Below, piece by piece: positions 1 through 8,769 of a DNA stretch of 64,000 bases (the first letter of the stretch is position 1; the number at the start of each line of letters is the position of its first letter). This DNA is from Prevotella dentasini JCM 15908. GTDB lineage: Bacteria; Bacteroidota; Bacteroidia; Bacteroidales; Bacteroidaceae. The position numbers and the translations under genes are program-made. The stretch is taken from the NCBI RefSeq assembly GCF_000614065.1, contig NZ_BAKG01000015.1, positions 1 through 64,000 on the forward strand, given 5' to 3'. A model generated the notes under the pieces. It ran no database searches and was not told the origin of the DNA. It saw only the letters and a list, made by a program, of their open reading frames with translations.

Positions 1-21
1 TCTTCCCCGTTAAATTTCTAA

Positions 22-284
22 CCGTATATAAATTTCCGCTAACCGTATATAAATTTTTCGCTAACCGTATATAAATTTTCCGCTTACCATATATAAATTT
101 TTCGCTAACCGTATATAAATTTTTCGCTAACCGTATATAAATTTTCCGCTTACCATATATAAATTTTTCGCTAATCGTATATAAATTTTTCGCTAACCGT
201 ATATAATTTTTCTGCTTGCCGTATATAAATTTTCCGCTTGCCGTATATAAATTTTCTGCTTGCCGTATATAAATTTTCCGCTTG
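22..284. repeat. 22-bp tandem array, family 1 (TATATAAATTT type)
   Basis: Twelve head-to-tail units fill this stretch, each exactly 22 bp except the first (21 bp). The consensus starts CCGTATATAAATTTTTCGCT and ends AA, TA or TG. A partial unit precedes position 22. Units 2-4 (43-108) and 5-7 (109-174) are identical 66-bp blocks, so the array has changed by whole units recently. The units are AT-rich and show no strong dyad. Open frames that cross the array (for example 171-437 on the minus strand) read the repeat as a periodic peptide and are not credible genes. Confidence 0.95.
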
Positions 285-537
285 CCCGAAACCACCGCTT
301 TTCCGGCCGTGGGCAGTATTCCACAGACGCGTATCCGTCCCTCCACAATGCGGATGCCCTTTCGCCGAATCTCCTTTCGGCCTTTTTGCCGTGCGGACAA
401 GACGCCCTGCTGTGGCCCTACGGTCGTCTCGTTCCACTGGGAATAGTCCTGAAACCGGGCTGCCGGACGGGGCTTCGGTACTCCTTGGGATGCCTTCCCG
501 TGGCTTTGCCCGTATTGCAGATAATGAGTACTACCCT
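285..537. other. intergenic, no gene recognised
   Basis: This GC-richer stretch follows the array. Short overlapping frames exist on both strands, but none has a recognisable domain, a signal peptide or a plausible start. It may be the worn remnant of a gene. Confidence 0.4.
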
Positions 538-610
538 ATAAAAGTGTGTAAGCCCATTTTTATTATCTTTGTATTTGAAGAAAAAAGAAAGAGAGCTTAC
601 ACACTTTTAT
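538..610. other. 16-bp perfect inverted repeat enclosing a promoter
   Basis: The left arm ATAAAAGTGTGTAAGC (538-553) and the right arm GCTTACACACTTTTAT (595-610) are perfect reverse complements with a 41-nt spacer. Inside the spacer, TATCTTTG (564-571) fits the Bacteroidetes -7 element TAnnTTTG and points rightward. Only a short open frame follows (ATG at 609, stopping after eight codons). It could be a small invertible promoter, one end of a lost insertion sequence, or a miniature element. The arms are certain; the interpretation is not. Confidence 0.6.
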
Positions 611-652
611 GGACAATACCGTACCCATATACTAATCCCTTTTCCTGATGGC

Positions 653-688
653 GTCATTAGAATTTTATAATAATAATGTTCTAATGAC
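653..688. other. perfect 10-bp stem hairpin
   Basis: GTCATTAGAA (653-662) and TTCTAATGAC (679-688) form a perfect stem around a 16-nt AT-rich loop. It lies between the inverted repeat at 538-610 and the ppiD terminator. It has no U-tract, so it is not an obvious terminator. Confidence 0.5.
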
Positions 689-722
689 TGATTGGGGATA
701 AATAAAGAAGGGAACAAAGCAA

Positions 723-755
723 ACAAAAAAGGGATGCTCCTACAGGAACATCCCT
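723..755 (-). terminator. Rho-independent terminator of ppiD
   Basis: Read on the minus strand, AGGGATGTTCC, a TGTA loop and GGAGCATCCCT form an 11-bp stem with one mismatch, followed directly by six T. It lies 26 nt past the ppiD stop and closes the envelope operon. Confidence 0.85.
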
Positions 756-780
756 CTATAGTTACAAATGAAAAGTCTGT

Positions 781-2927
781 TTAGAAGAACAGGTAGCGGT
801 TGTCAACAACATTTGCCTTAAGAACCAAGTCCTGCATAAAGTTGCCAATGTACTGCATGCCCTGCTGTGCGCACTGCTGCATCTGCTGTGCCTCGTTGAA
901 CTTAGAACCTGCACGCATGCCCTTTCTTACAACTTGGAACACATATACACCGGCATTGCCCTTCACAGGAGCCTTGGAGAACTTGCCTGCTGCAGTAGCT
1001 GCAACAGCACCTGATAGGGCTGGTTCTGCTGCACCTGTAGCCTGAACGAAGGCAGGAGCCGCGAAGGTAATCTGATTTACCGTGCTGACCTTTGCACCCT
1101 TTGCCTGAGCGGCAGAAATACTGGCGACACCCTTCAGCTTAGCCATCAGCTGCTCGGCCTTCTTGTCCTTGATGACCTCACGTTTCAGAATTTCCTTCAC
1201 CTCGGCATCATCCCAATTACGGAAACCCTGCGGATGAACGCTGGTAAGGGCTACGACCAACAGGTGATCGTTGTCGCCACACTCATAGAGAGGAGAAACG
1301 TCGCCCTGCTTGGCATCAAAGAGCCATTTAAGAGTCTCACGAGTAGCATGGATACCGGCAATATAATGCTCGGCAGTAGAAACGTTCTTCAGTTCCTGAA
1401 CCTTATAGCCATACTTCACAGCGTTCTTCTCTACATCTGCCAGTGTCGGACTCTTGGCAACGAACTCAGCAAACTTGTTGTAGGCAACACTGCGCGTATT
1501 CTTGGAGAAATCGATGGTCTTCTTGATGACAGCCGCTGTTGTCTTGGTAGTCATGGCCTTCTTATCAAGCACCTGAAGGATAACATTACCCTGTGTGAGC
1601 GCAAGATTCTGCACGCCATTCACTTCGCCATTCAAAAGTGCATTGATATACTCACGGTTGTCCTGTGTCATAGAAGGAGACTGCTCGTACTGCTGTCCCG
1701 TGAACCATGTTTTCTCGCCCGTCTGGCCATAACGCTTGGCAATAGCCTCAAACTCGGCACCGCCTGCCAACGCCTTTTGGATAGAGTCAGCCTTTGCCCT
1801 TGCCTCGTCAGGAGTATTTGCCACTACCTGAATCTGACGGAACTGTACGGAGTCTGGCAACTGTGCCTTGGAGAGTACGCGAATGATATTAAAGGTATTG
1901 TCCTGCTTGTTCTCCTGCACGCCGGTCGTGCCGACTGCCAGTGAATCAATCTTTCCTGCAATGTCAGGATAAGCCTGATAGGCCTTGCTGCTGACAGGTA
2001 CGCCGAGGTAGGAGATGAAGCTGCCGCTCTTGCTGATAACCTGTGTAGGGTCGGCAGCGGTGGCCAACTGCTTCTGCAAAGTGTTCATTTCCTTCACAAG
2101 TTCGTTGCGGTCGGCCTTGCTTGCTTCAATATGGAAGTCAACATACTTGATGTCGCGGGTCTCGGAAGACTGCCGGAATGCTGATTTCAGTTCCTCATAC
2201 TTTGCCTTGAGGTCTTCGTCGGTAACCTTTACATCAGCATCCTTAACAGAGCTGTAGGCGAGGGAAGCCAACTGAACCTGTGCCTCCTCGTTCTCGTCCT
2301 TGAAAGCCATCTTGGCTCAGCCTTGTTGGAAAGAACGCAGCTCGCCAACAAAGCCTGATACTTCTGTGCCAACAGCTGTGAGCGCAGGTTCTTTTCAAGG
2401 AACAGCCAGTAGTTATAGACCGGCCGCATCTGCTCAGCCTGATCAGGACTGGCTGTCTTTGCCTTGTTGTAGCCATCGAGGAACTGCTTCAGGGCATTTA
2501 CATCGAAACGCCCAGTCTGCTGATTGACAAACGGAGTCTGTGCCAACATCGGATTCGTACCGTCTACCAGAACATTCTGAAGTTCCTTTTCTGTAACGGT
2601 AAGTCCAACCTTCTCGGCATCGGCCTCCAACACCTTGCTGCTGACAAGCTGCTGCCAAACCTGATCCTTCACTTGATTCATTTCCTCTTCGTTGAGGTTG
2701 TCGCGTCGCATCGTGAACTTGATAGCGTCCTGATACTCTTCAACAAGTTTCTGGAAATCCTGAACGTTGACTTTCTCGCCCATAATTTCACCTACCTGCT
2801 GTCTTGCCTCACCCTTGATTCCATTGCAGGAACGGAAGGCTTCTTCGGCAATAAATGCGAAAAGACCCAAGCCGATAATAATTATCAGCGTGATGCCTCT
2901 GCGTCTGATTTTTCCTAATGCTGCCAT
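781..2927 (-). CDS. ppiD: PpiD/SurA-type periplasmic peptidyl-prolyl isomerase (frameshifted)
   Basis: Membrane-anchored folding helper for exported and outer-membrane proteins. The N-terminus (start at 2927) has a short basic stretch and one transmembrane helix at about residues 12-30, then a SurA_N-like chaperone region. A parvulin PPIC domain follows at about residues 355-455 (SVQFRQIQVVANTPDEARAK and FEAIAKRYGQ). The full product is about 715 residues, normal for Bacteroidetes PpiD. The frame breaks near 2315: one missing G after codons for LSNKAE would restore AKMAFKDENEE. The single-base nature suggests a sequence error. It is the last gene of an envelope operon read leftward from 6275. 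Confidence 0.9.
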
Positions 2928-3023
2928 TTTATTTATTTGTTTTTAATTATTCTTCTTGACAAATTGCCCACAAAAATACAAAGAAAAAGGCAATTAACAT
3001 AATCTTTTACTAAGAAAATGTAG

Positions 3024-4283
3024 TTACTCCCCGACTTTCAGTTTGACGAGTTCTATCTTCGTCATCGTATTCTTGATTATCTTGAACTCAAACCTGCCTA
3101 TCTTCACAACCTCATTCAGCTTCGGGAAACTCTGATATTCGTGCAGAATGAGTCCGCTGATAGTCATGTATTCATCGCTTTCGGGCAAGTCCAAATCGAA
3201 CATTTCGTTCACCTTATCTATCTCTAAGCGGGCAGAGAGCACGTATTCTCCCTCCTCCGTCCGCTTGGCTACATACTTCGCATTATCGTGCTCGTCTTCT
3301 ATATCTCCAAAAATCTCTTCCACAATATCTTCGAGTGAAATAATGCCGCTCGTCCCTCCAAATTCGTCCACGACAACGCCCAGACTCCGCTTCTGCTGCA
3401 AGAATATCTGCATCATCTTCTGTGCTGCCATCGTTTCGGGCACAAAGAGTATCTGCCGGATGTGCTCATGCCATTGTCTGGGATTTCGGAACATCTCCGA
3501 AGAGTGTATATAGCCCCTGATATGGTCAATGTCTCCCTTATAGACTACAATCTTGGAGTTTCCGCTTTCTATAAACATCTGCTGAAGCTCCTCCACGCTG
3601 CAATTTTCCTCGACAGCATTGATTTCCGTTCGCGGAACCATGCAGTCCCTGACCTTCGTATCGGTAAATTCGAGAGCGTTCTGGAAGATTTTCACCTCGT
3701 CCTCTATGTCCTTGTCATCCTTGGCATTATCAATAGAGCTCTGAACCAAATAGTCCAAGTCCACCTTGGTAAAGGTACCGTCATTCTCTTCCTTGCTAAT
3801 GCGCACCCCGACTATTCCCAAGAATATTCTTGATATAAAAGTAGAAAAGCGGCTAATGGGCCAAAGGATGATAAAGAATATATATGCCAGCGGAGCGAAA
3901 GCAGTCAGCAGGCGGTTAGGATTGCTTTTGAAAAAAGTTTTGGGAAGGAACTCTCCTGTAAACACCACTATAATGGTAGAGCAGGCAGTATTGAGAATCA
4001 CCTGTGTGGCAGGGTCAAGGTTTTGGAACAGGGTCTGATTAAGCACGCTGGCAAAAAGAATACCATAAAGAACAAGTACGATGTTATTGCCTACGAGCAT
4101 CGTAGACACGAATCCGTTGGGATTGCGGTAGAATACAGCCAGACAGCGTTGGGAAATGCCGTTCTTCTCCTTGTCCATCTCCGCCAACAGCCTGTTGCTG
4201 GCAACAAATCCAATCTCCATTCCCGAAAAGAATGCAGAAAGAACCAATGTGATAACGATACCGATTATTAAACTTATATCCAA
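3024..4283 (-). CDS. CNNM/CorC-family (DUF21-CBS) membrane protein, GldE-like
   Basis: The 419-residue product begins with a DUF21 (CNNM) transmembrane domain (about 1-190, with FFSGMEIGFVASNR near the start). A CBS pair follows (about 200-330, including GVVVDEFGGTSGIISLEDIV), then a C-terminal CorC/HlyC domain. Members of this family are linked to magnesium or cobalt transport. The Bacteroidetes orthologue in this gene order is annotated as hemolysin family or GldE. The gene starts 5 nt after the lptC stop, so it is probably cotranscribed. The exact substrate cannot be told from sequence. Confidence 0.88.
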   Translation of the reverse strand: MDISLIIGIVITLVLSAFFSGMEIGFVASNRLLAEMDKEKNGISQRCLAVFYRNPNGFVSTMLVGNNIVLVLYGILFASVLNQTLFQNLDPATQVILNTACSTIIVVFTGEFLPKTFFKSNPNRLLTAFAPLAYIFFIILWPISRFSTFISRIFLGIVGVRISKEENDGTFTKVDLDYLVQSSIDNAKDDKDIEDEVKIFQNALEFTDTKVRDCMVPRTEINAVEENCSVEELQQMFIESGNSKIVVYKGDIDHIRGYIHSSEMFRNPRQWHEHIRQILFVPETMAAQKMMQIFLQQKRSLGVVVDEFGGTSGIISLEDIVEEIFGDIEDEHDNAKYVAKRTEEGEYVLSARLEIDKVNEMFDLDLPESDEYMTISGLILHEYQSFPKLNEVVKIGRFEFKIIKNTMTKIELVKLKVGE

Positions 4284-4288
4284 CTTGA

Positions 4289-4948
4289 CTAACGTTTAGT
4301 AACAGGACTTCTCAGACTATCTCTATGCAGGGAGTCTACCGGCATCGGAGGCATGCTGCTTTCTGGTGCCATATCTTCCTTGGCAAAGATACTCCATCCC
4401 TTTGTCTGCCTAATTTCATAATTCGTCATCTGCTCGTCGCTCCGGAACCAGTTGCCTTCAAGTTCCTTGTCGGGAGTCTTCAGATGTGAATAAGAGTGCG
4501 ACCATATTTCGTGATTCCGCTCGTCCCAAAACAGCTCACTGCTCCGAAAGCTCAACCCCTGCGCTGTCAGGATACGCACCCTGCCACGGAGCTCCCACCT
4601 TCTTTCTTGGTCGAAATAAACGGCCGTATCGCATTGTATATAGCCCACCACATGTTTTTTTAAGTCGAACTGAGTCAGTAGCACACCTTTATTAAATGTC
4701 CACCGGGAAGGCTTTTTGTTGGTATTCACCTCCCATTCTTCGGCAATAATACGGTACTTGATGACACCTGAATCCGACACGAGCGTGTTGACACCGTATG
4801 TCGTCATCGTCGGGACAGAATCCTGCTCGCGGATGGCAGGCGCGGTATGCTCATGTTCGCTGCCACATGCTGTAAGCAACAACAATGCAGCAAAGACCGG
4901 AAATACTCCTGTCCTTAGCCTTGGAAGGCCTTGGTTTATGCTCATCAT
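4289..4948 (-). CDS. lptC: LPS export ABC transporter periplasmic protein LptC
   Basis: A lipoprotein signal with lipobox LLTACG is followed by an LptC/OstA-like beta-jellyroll (motifs DSGVIKYRIIAEEWEV, ELRGRVRILTAQGLSFRSSE, LFWDERNHEIWS). LptC carries lipopolysaccharide from the inner-membrane LptBFG complex to LptA. The longest frame begins at 4990, but that overlaps the upstream gene. Adjacent ATGs at 4948 and 4945 sit just before the signal peptide, and I chose 4948. It lies between an outer-membrane protein and the CNNM gene, which suits an envelope-assembly operon. Confidence 0.85.
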   Translation of the reverse strand: MMSINQGLPRLRTGVFPVFAALLLLTACGSEHEHTAPAIREQDSVPTMTTYGVNTLVSDSGVIKYRIIAEEWEVNTNKKPSRWTFNKGVLLTQFDLKKHVVGYIQCDTAVYFDQERRWELRGRVRILTAQGLSFRSSELFWDERNHEIWSHSYSHLKTPDKELEGNWFRSDEQMTNYEIRQTKGWSIFAKEDMAPESSMPPMPVDSLHRDSLRSPVTKR

Positions 4949-4967
4949 GACAGACACCGTTTCTTGT

Positions 4968-6275
4968 CTAATCAACTTTGAACTTGGCAAACCAACGCTC
5001 GTTGAACGTCAGGCCGACATTGATACGGAACATATTTTCCTTTATCAGTCCCGTTGCCTGACGGTTTACCCATTCGCCACTGATGTTGAGGATGCTTCTG
5101 TTATTATAGCTATTAATAATAGGTATGCCCACACCAAGGCTTGCGGAAATCTCACGGGGACCGTCCTGTCCGTTTATCTTCAGATAAGGAGAAGTATAGC
5201 TGACGCCTGCACGGTAGTGTATGCGGCTAAAGAAGTTCTGCGAACGCTCGCCCTTGCAATATTCACCACCGAAAGTGAACTTCTGACGGTCTTTCAGCTG
5301 CCCCGGAGCCAGCGCGTATGCCGAGACACCATTGGCAACACTAAACTGCGGCATGTCTATCTTGCCCCATTTCTGCAACTCATAGTCGAATCCCAGCTTG
5401 AGACGGTTATCGTGATTCCACATCAATCCGGCACCGAAAGTATGCGGAAGCTCCAAGGCGTTGCTGATGCTATAATGCGTCGTGTCTGTAACCGAAGTCT
5501 GCGTATTGGTCGAAATGACATCACACTCGGGGTCAGAACCCAACTTATGTCCCAAAGAGTAAGAAAGGCCCAAAGTCAGCTCGTCTGTCTTGGACATCCG
5601 CCGTGTATACTGCAATCCGAAATCCACCTTATAGCTTGCAACGTCTGTGGTATATTTCTTCGACAGCGTGTTGACATAGGCATCGCTGTACGTGTTGACG
5701 ACGGAACGGTTGACGGTTCCCCAGAGGTAGGCAACATTGGCACCGAAGGCCAATCCCCTGAAAGGCTCCCATCCTACGCCAAGATAAACCTGACGGACAC
5801 CCCCGTTGCCGCTGAACGTATTGGAGTAGGTCGTACTGGCGGAGGAAGGATTCTGGAAGGCATTGACGTTGATTGTATTGCTGTAGTTATATCCTACGGT
5901 TGTGTAGGGCAGCAGTCCGAAACTGACACCAACATGCCTGAAGGCACGGAAAGCAGCCACTACATACTCTATATCTGCATTTTTAGCATTTTTCTTACGT
6001 CCATTCTCCTCGAAATTGGTAAGTTGCAGACTTACTCCGGCATCGAATATAAACGAGAGCGAATCAACAGCCGAATAGGAGGCAGGGTTCTGATAGTTCA
6101 CCTGATTATGCTCGTGGAATCCGTATGCCAGCCCGTTCATACCACGGTTGAAGCCCGTAGACTGGGGCGACAGCGTTCCTAACCCAAACTGGCTATAAGG
6201 AGAATTGGTGCCACTTTGTGCGTATGCAACGGACGATAGTGCTATCAGCAGACAGCCGGTCAGTATCTTTCTCAT
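4968..6275 (-). CDS. outer-membrane beta-barrel protein (FadL/porin-like)
   Basis: The signal peptide MRKILTGCLLIALSSVAYA is followed by a mature protein of about 415 residues. It has alternating amphipathic strands and many Tyr, Gly and Asn, typical of a transport barrel. The opening NSPYSQFGLGTLS resembles the conserved start of Bacteroidetes barrels encoded upstream of lptC. An upstream in-frame ATG at 6365 would place an unlikely hydrophobic leader before the signal peptide, so I use 6275. In relatives a pantothenate kinase gene (coaX) often comes first; I do not see one here. The ligand is unknown. Confidence 0.75.
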   Translation of the reverse strand: MRKILTGCLLIALSSVAYAQSGTNSPYSQFGLGTLSPQSTGFNRGMNGLAYGFHEHNQVNYQNPASYSAVDSLSFIFDAGVSLQLTNFEENGRKKNAKNADIEYVVAAFRAFRHVGVSFGLLPYTTVGYNYSNTINVNAFQNPSSASTTYSNTFSGNGGVRQVYLGVGWEPFRGLAFGANVAYLWGTVNRSVVNTYSDAYVNTLSKKYTTDVASYKVDFGLQYTRRMSKTDELTLGLSYSLGHKLGSDPECDVISTNTQTSVTDTTHYSISNALELPHTFGAGLMWNHDNRLKLGFDYELQKWGKIDMPQFSVANGVSAYALAPGQLKDRQKFTFGGEYCKGERSQNFFSRIHYRAGVSYTSPYLKINGQDGPREISASLGVGIPIINSYNNRSILNISGEWVNRQATGLIKENMFRINVGLTFNERWFAKFKVD

Positions 6276-7004
6276 TCGTAATTTCTTTACTTTATCTGTA
6301 GTCCTAAATGTTAAGACGAGCGCAAAGTTATTAAAAAAAAACGATACCTCGGAAAAACTATACAATAATTAAATGTTAAACACTTGTCCGGCTACTATTC
6401 ATGGCCTGTCAAAAGCTATGCAGACTACCCTCAACACCTTGACTTACGGCAAGCCATTTCACTGACAACAACAACTGAAAGGAGAAGAAAACAATTCAGA
6501 ATTTATATGACAATATTCACTCTGAGACTTGCGCAGAATCCACCAACGCCCCACATGCAGCAAAAATGGACCAAACGACCGCCCGCCACAACTCTCTGGA
6601 AGCCAAGATGTTAAGAAGAAGAAAACGAAGCTCTTATGTTTTTTCTTTCTCATTTGTATACTTTTCATCAGCGAAACGGCCATTATCACACGATAAAACA
6701 AGCACTTCTACAAGTCGGAAGTGCCGTTCTCGGATTATCAAAGTGCCGTTTTCGCATAGTCTCCGGAGGTCTGCCACCTTCAAAGACCTTCGTTCACCAC
6801 ACATCAAAGCAAATTATCTCGCATCTCGGATCTATTCCACAACTTTTCAAAAAGACTTTCTCTTGTAAATAATATTACAAAACAAGACCATGACCACAGG
6901 GACAAGCCACACCTTTGTCGCAAAAGTCATCAGCCCGAAGACGACAATTGACGGCTGCGAACAAAGCACTCCGGCAAGCCTGTCAGCACAATCTCCTTCT
7001 TTTC
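6276..7004. other. divergent intergenic region
   Basis: This 730-bp gap separates two divergent genes. Apart from the repeat cores at 6674-6752 and the promoter at 7005-7036, I found no gene. The short frames on both strands have no recognisable motif. Promoter elements for the minus-strand envelope operon should lie just right of 6275, but I could not pick a convincing pair. Confidence 0.5.
6674..6752. repeat. 22-bp array, family AAAGTGsCACTTT (degenerate)
   Basis: Cores lie at 6674-6686 (AAACGGCCATTAT), 6697-6709 (AACAAGCACTTCT), 6718-6730 (GAAGTGCCGTTCT) and 6740-6752 (AAAGTGCCGTTTT). The steps are 23, 21 and 22 bp. The last two match the cores of the arrays near 30.7, 46.3 and 60.3 kb. 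The first two are worn and are called mainly from spacing. Confidence 0.6.
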
Positions 7005-7036
7005 TTTGCTTTTTCCATCCTTTTTCCGTAACTTTG
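7005..7036 (+). promoter_or_regulatory. Bacteroidetes promoter of the DUF4105 gene
   Basis: TTTG (7005-7008), 20 nt, then TAACTTTG (7029-7036) match the -33/-7 consensus of the Bacteroidetes primary sigma factor. The start codon at 7045 is only 9 nt past the -7 element, so the mRNA would be nearly leaderless. Confidence 0.75.
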
Positions 7037-7044
7037 CCCACTAA

Positions 7045-8232
7045 ATGAGAAAAAGGTTCGTTCATATCGTCCTGACGGTTTTGTTGTCGGTATTCGCACA
7101 GACAATGACGGCACAGCCGTTCACCTACTCCGACTCTGTGGAAATATCGCTGCTGACATGCTCACCCGGCAGGGAGATATGGGCGGAATACGGACACACA
7201 GCCATCCGATACAACGACCTGCACAATCATCAGGACTATACGGTCAACTATGGCGTATTCTCTGAATCACAGCCTTATTTTATTCCTCGCTTTGTGTTTG
7301 GGCTGACCGACTACAGCATGGGCATCGTCCCTACCGACCTGTTCATAGAACAATACAGTTACGAAAACCGTCTGGTAACGGAACAGAAACTGAACCTGAC
7401 AGCCGCTGACAAATTGGCAATCTGCAAGGCTTTGCAGGAGAACATGAAACCCGAGAATGTGGTTTATCGCTATAACTTCTTCTACGATAATTGCACCAGT
7501 CGCGCCCGGGACATTATTCTCGGTCATCTGCACGGCAAGGTAACATTCCCTCCTGCCGACAATAAAGCCACTTTCCGCTCCATGATTCACGAGTGGAACG
7601 GTAATGGAAGCTGGACACAGCTGGGCGAAGACATTCTCTTGGGCATCAATGCCGACCGAAAGACCACCAAGGCAGAACAGCAGTTCCTGCCGGACAATCT
7701 GCGCAAGGACTTTGAACGGGCTGTCTATAATGGACGCCCGTTGGTCAGTACAACAAAGACACTCAACATCAAGTCCCCGATGGTGGAAGACGAAAGGGGT
7801 TTTCCGCTTACTCCAATGGAAGCTGCCATTCTGTTTGCCATCATAGCCACGACAATACTTCTTGTTGAATACAAGACCCGTAAACTCCTTTGGGGATGGG
7901 ACTTGCTGCTGATGCTCGCCAGTGGGACCATCGGAGTGGTACTCTTCACTATGATTTTCTCGCAGCATCCCTGCGTCAGTCTGAATATGATTATCTTCAT
8001 CTTCAATCCGCTCGCACTGGTATTTGTCCGTCGGACTATCCGAAGCGAGTGCAGGAGAGAGAAAGGACATTGGTGGCTTCTTTGGGAAATCAGCCTGTTT
8101 ATAGGCTTCATCGGGGGATTTTTCCAACACATTCCCCTTCCCGTACTCATTGTGGCATTGTTCTTGCTGCTTAATTGCGTGATGCACCAATGGATAGACC
8201 GTCATCACACGACAAACATTCCCACAATGTAG
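7045..8232 (+). CDS. DUF4105 domain membrane protein
   Basis: The signal peptide (MRKRFVHIVLTVLLSVFAQT, cut near TAQP) precedes a DUF4105 domain at about residues 30-190. Its markers are EIWAEYGHTAIRYND near the start and NFFYDNCTSRARDI, whose Asn-Cys-Thr is typical of papain-like folds. The C-terminal third has four transmembrane segments. The start is fixed by the signal peptide and by a promoter 9 nt upstream. The family is common in Bacteroidetes; its biochemical role is unknown to me, and a cysteine-peptidase-like fold is only a guess. Confidence 0.8.
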   Translation: MRKRFVHIVLTVLLSVFAQTMTAQPFTYSDSVEISLLTCSPGREIWAEYGHTAIRYNDLHNHQDYTVNYGVFSESQPYFIPRFVFGLTDYSMGIVPTDLFIEQYSYENRLVTEQKLNLTAADKLAICKALQENMKPENVVYRYNFFYDNCTSRARDIILGHLHGKVTFPPADNKATFRSMIHEWNGNGSWTQLGEDILLGINADRKTTKAEQQFLPDNLRKDFERAVYNGRPLVSTTKTLNIKSPMVEDERGFPLTPMEAAILFAIIATTILLVEYKTRKLLWGWDLLLMLASGTIGVVLFTMIFSQHPCVSLNMIIFIFNPLALVFVRRTIRSECRREKGHWWLLWEISLFIGFIGGFFQHIPLPVLIVALFLLLNCVMHQWIDRHHTTNIPTM

Positions 8233-8286
8233 AGCACACGTCTCGCATATCCGCTCCGCAAGGACAAAACAGACAAACGACGAAGA

Positions 8287-8652
8287 ATGAACAAATACAT
8301 CACCGCGCTGCTCGTAGTATTGGCAGCAACAGGCGTAGAAGCACAGAGTTATCAGTCTGCGCTCAAGGTCGCATTGGGTGATTTCACCTTCGAAGAGATA
8401 TGCCATCAGCCGGAGTTCACAGGCTTGGAGACAGAACTGCGCTCCATTATTGAAGCCTACAAGAGCATCCGAAAGGAGAAAGAGACCGAACCGGCAAAGG
8501 TGCATGCGACTGTTTATACAGAACTGCACCCGGCTCTACTTCCCTACCCTCTCTCCACCGACCCGAATTATTCCGATCACACAATACTCCCGAACGCCTC
8601 TGTGTGTTCGTCCATAACCATAAGGGCACCCAGTTCATTTCATCAGGAATAA
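8287..8652 (+). CDS. small secreted protein of unknown function (possibly truncated)
   Basis: The ORF encodes 121 residues with a clear signal peptide (MNKYITALLVVLAATGVEA, cut before QSYQS). A charged helical region follows (ALGDFTFEEICHQPEF, then ETELRSIIEAYKSIRKEK). It starts 54 nt after the DUF4105 gene on the same strand. The tail after about residue 80 has no matching pattern and could be out of frame, given how often frames break in this window. I do not recognise the family. Confidence 0.5.
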   Translation: MNKYITALLVVLAATGVEAQSYQSALKVALGDFTFEEICHQPEFTGLETELRSIIEAYKSIRKEKETEPAKVHATVYTELHPALLPYPLSTDPNYSDHTILPNASVCSSITIRAPSSFHQE

Positions 8653-8769
8653 GGCCATTATAGTAAGGTAAGGCGGAAACTTGCAGGGAGCAGACTGCCT
8701 CGTCAGGTTTTCATCATCAAGAGGATGTACCGACATCCAATATCATTCATCAGCAAATTACAAGATAAA

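Noticed and set aside
22-284. CRISPR array
   Set aside because: Units are contiguous 22-bp repeats without unique spacers and there are no cas genes. The same holds for the other arrays.
171-437. 88-codon minus-strand gene over the array
   Set aside because: A large part of the peptide is the translated tandem repeat; no start context or domain.
4716-6182. 488-codon frame opposite lptC and the outer-membrane protein
   Set aside because: Antisense shadow; the minus-strand genes carry signal peptides and family motifs.
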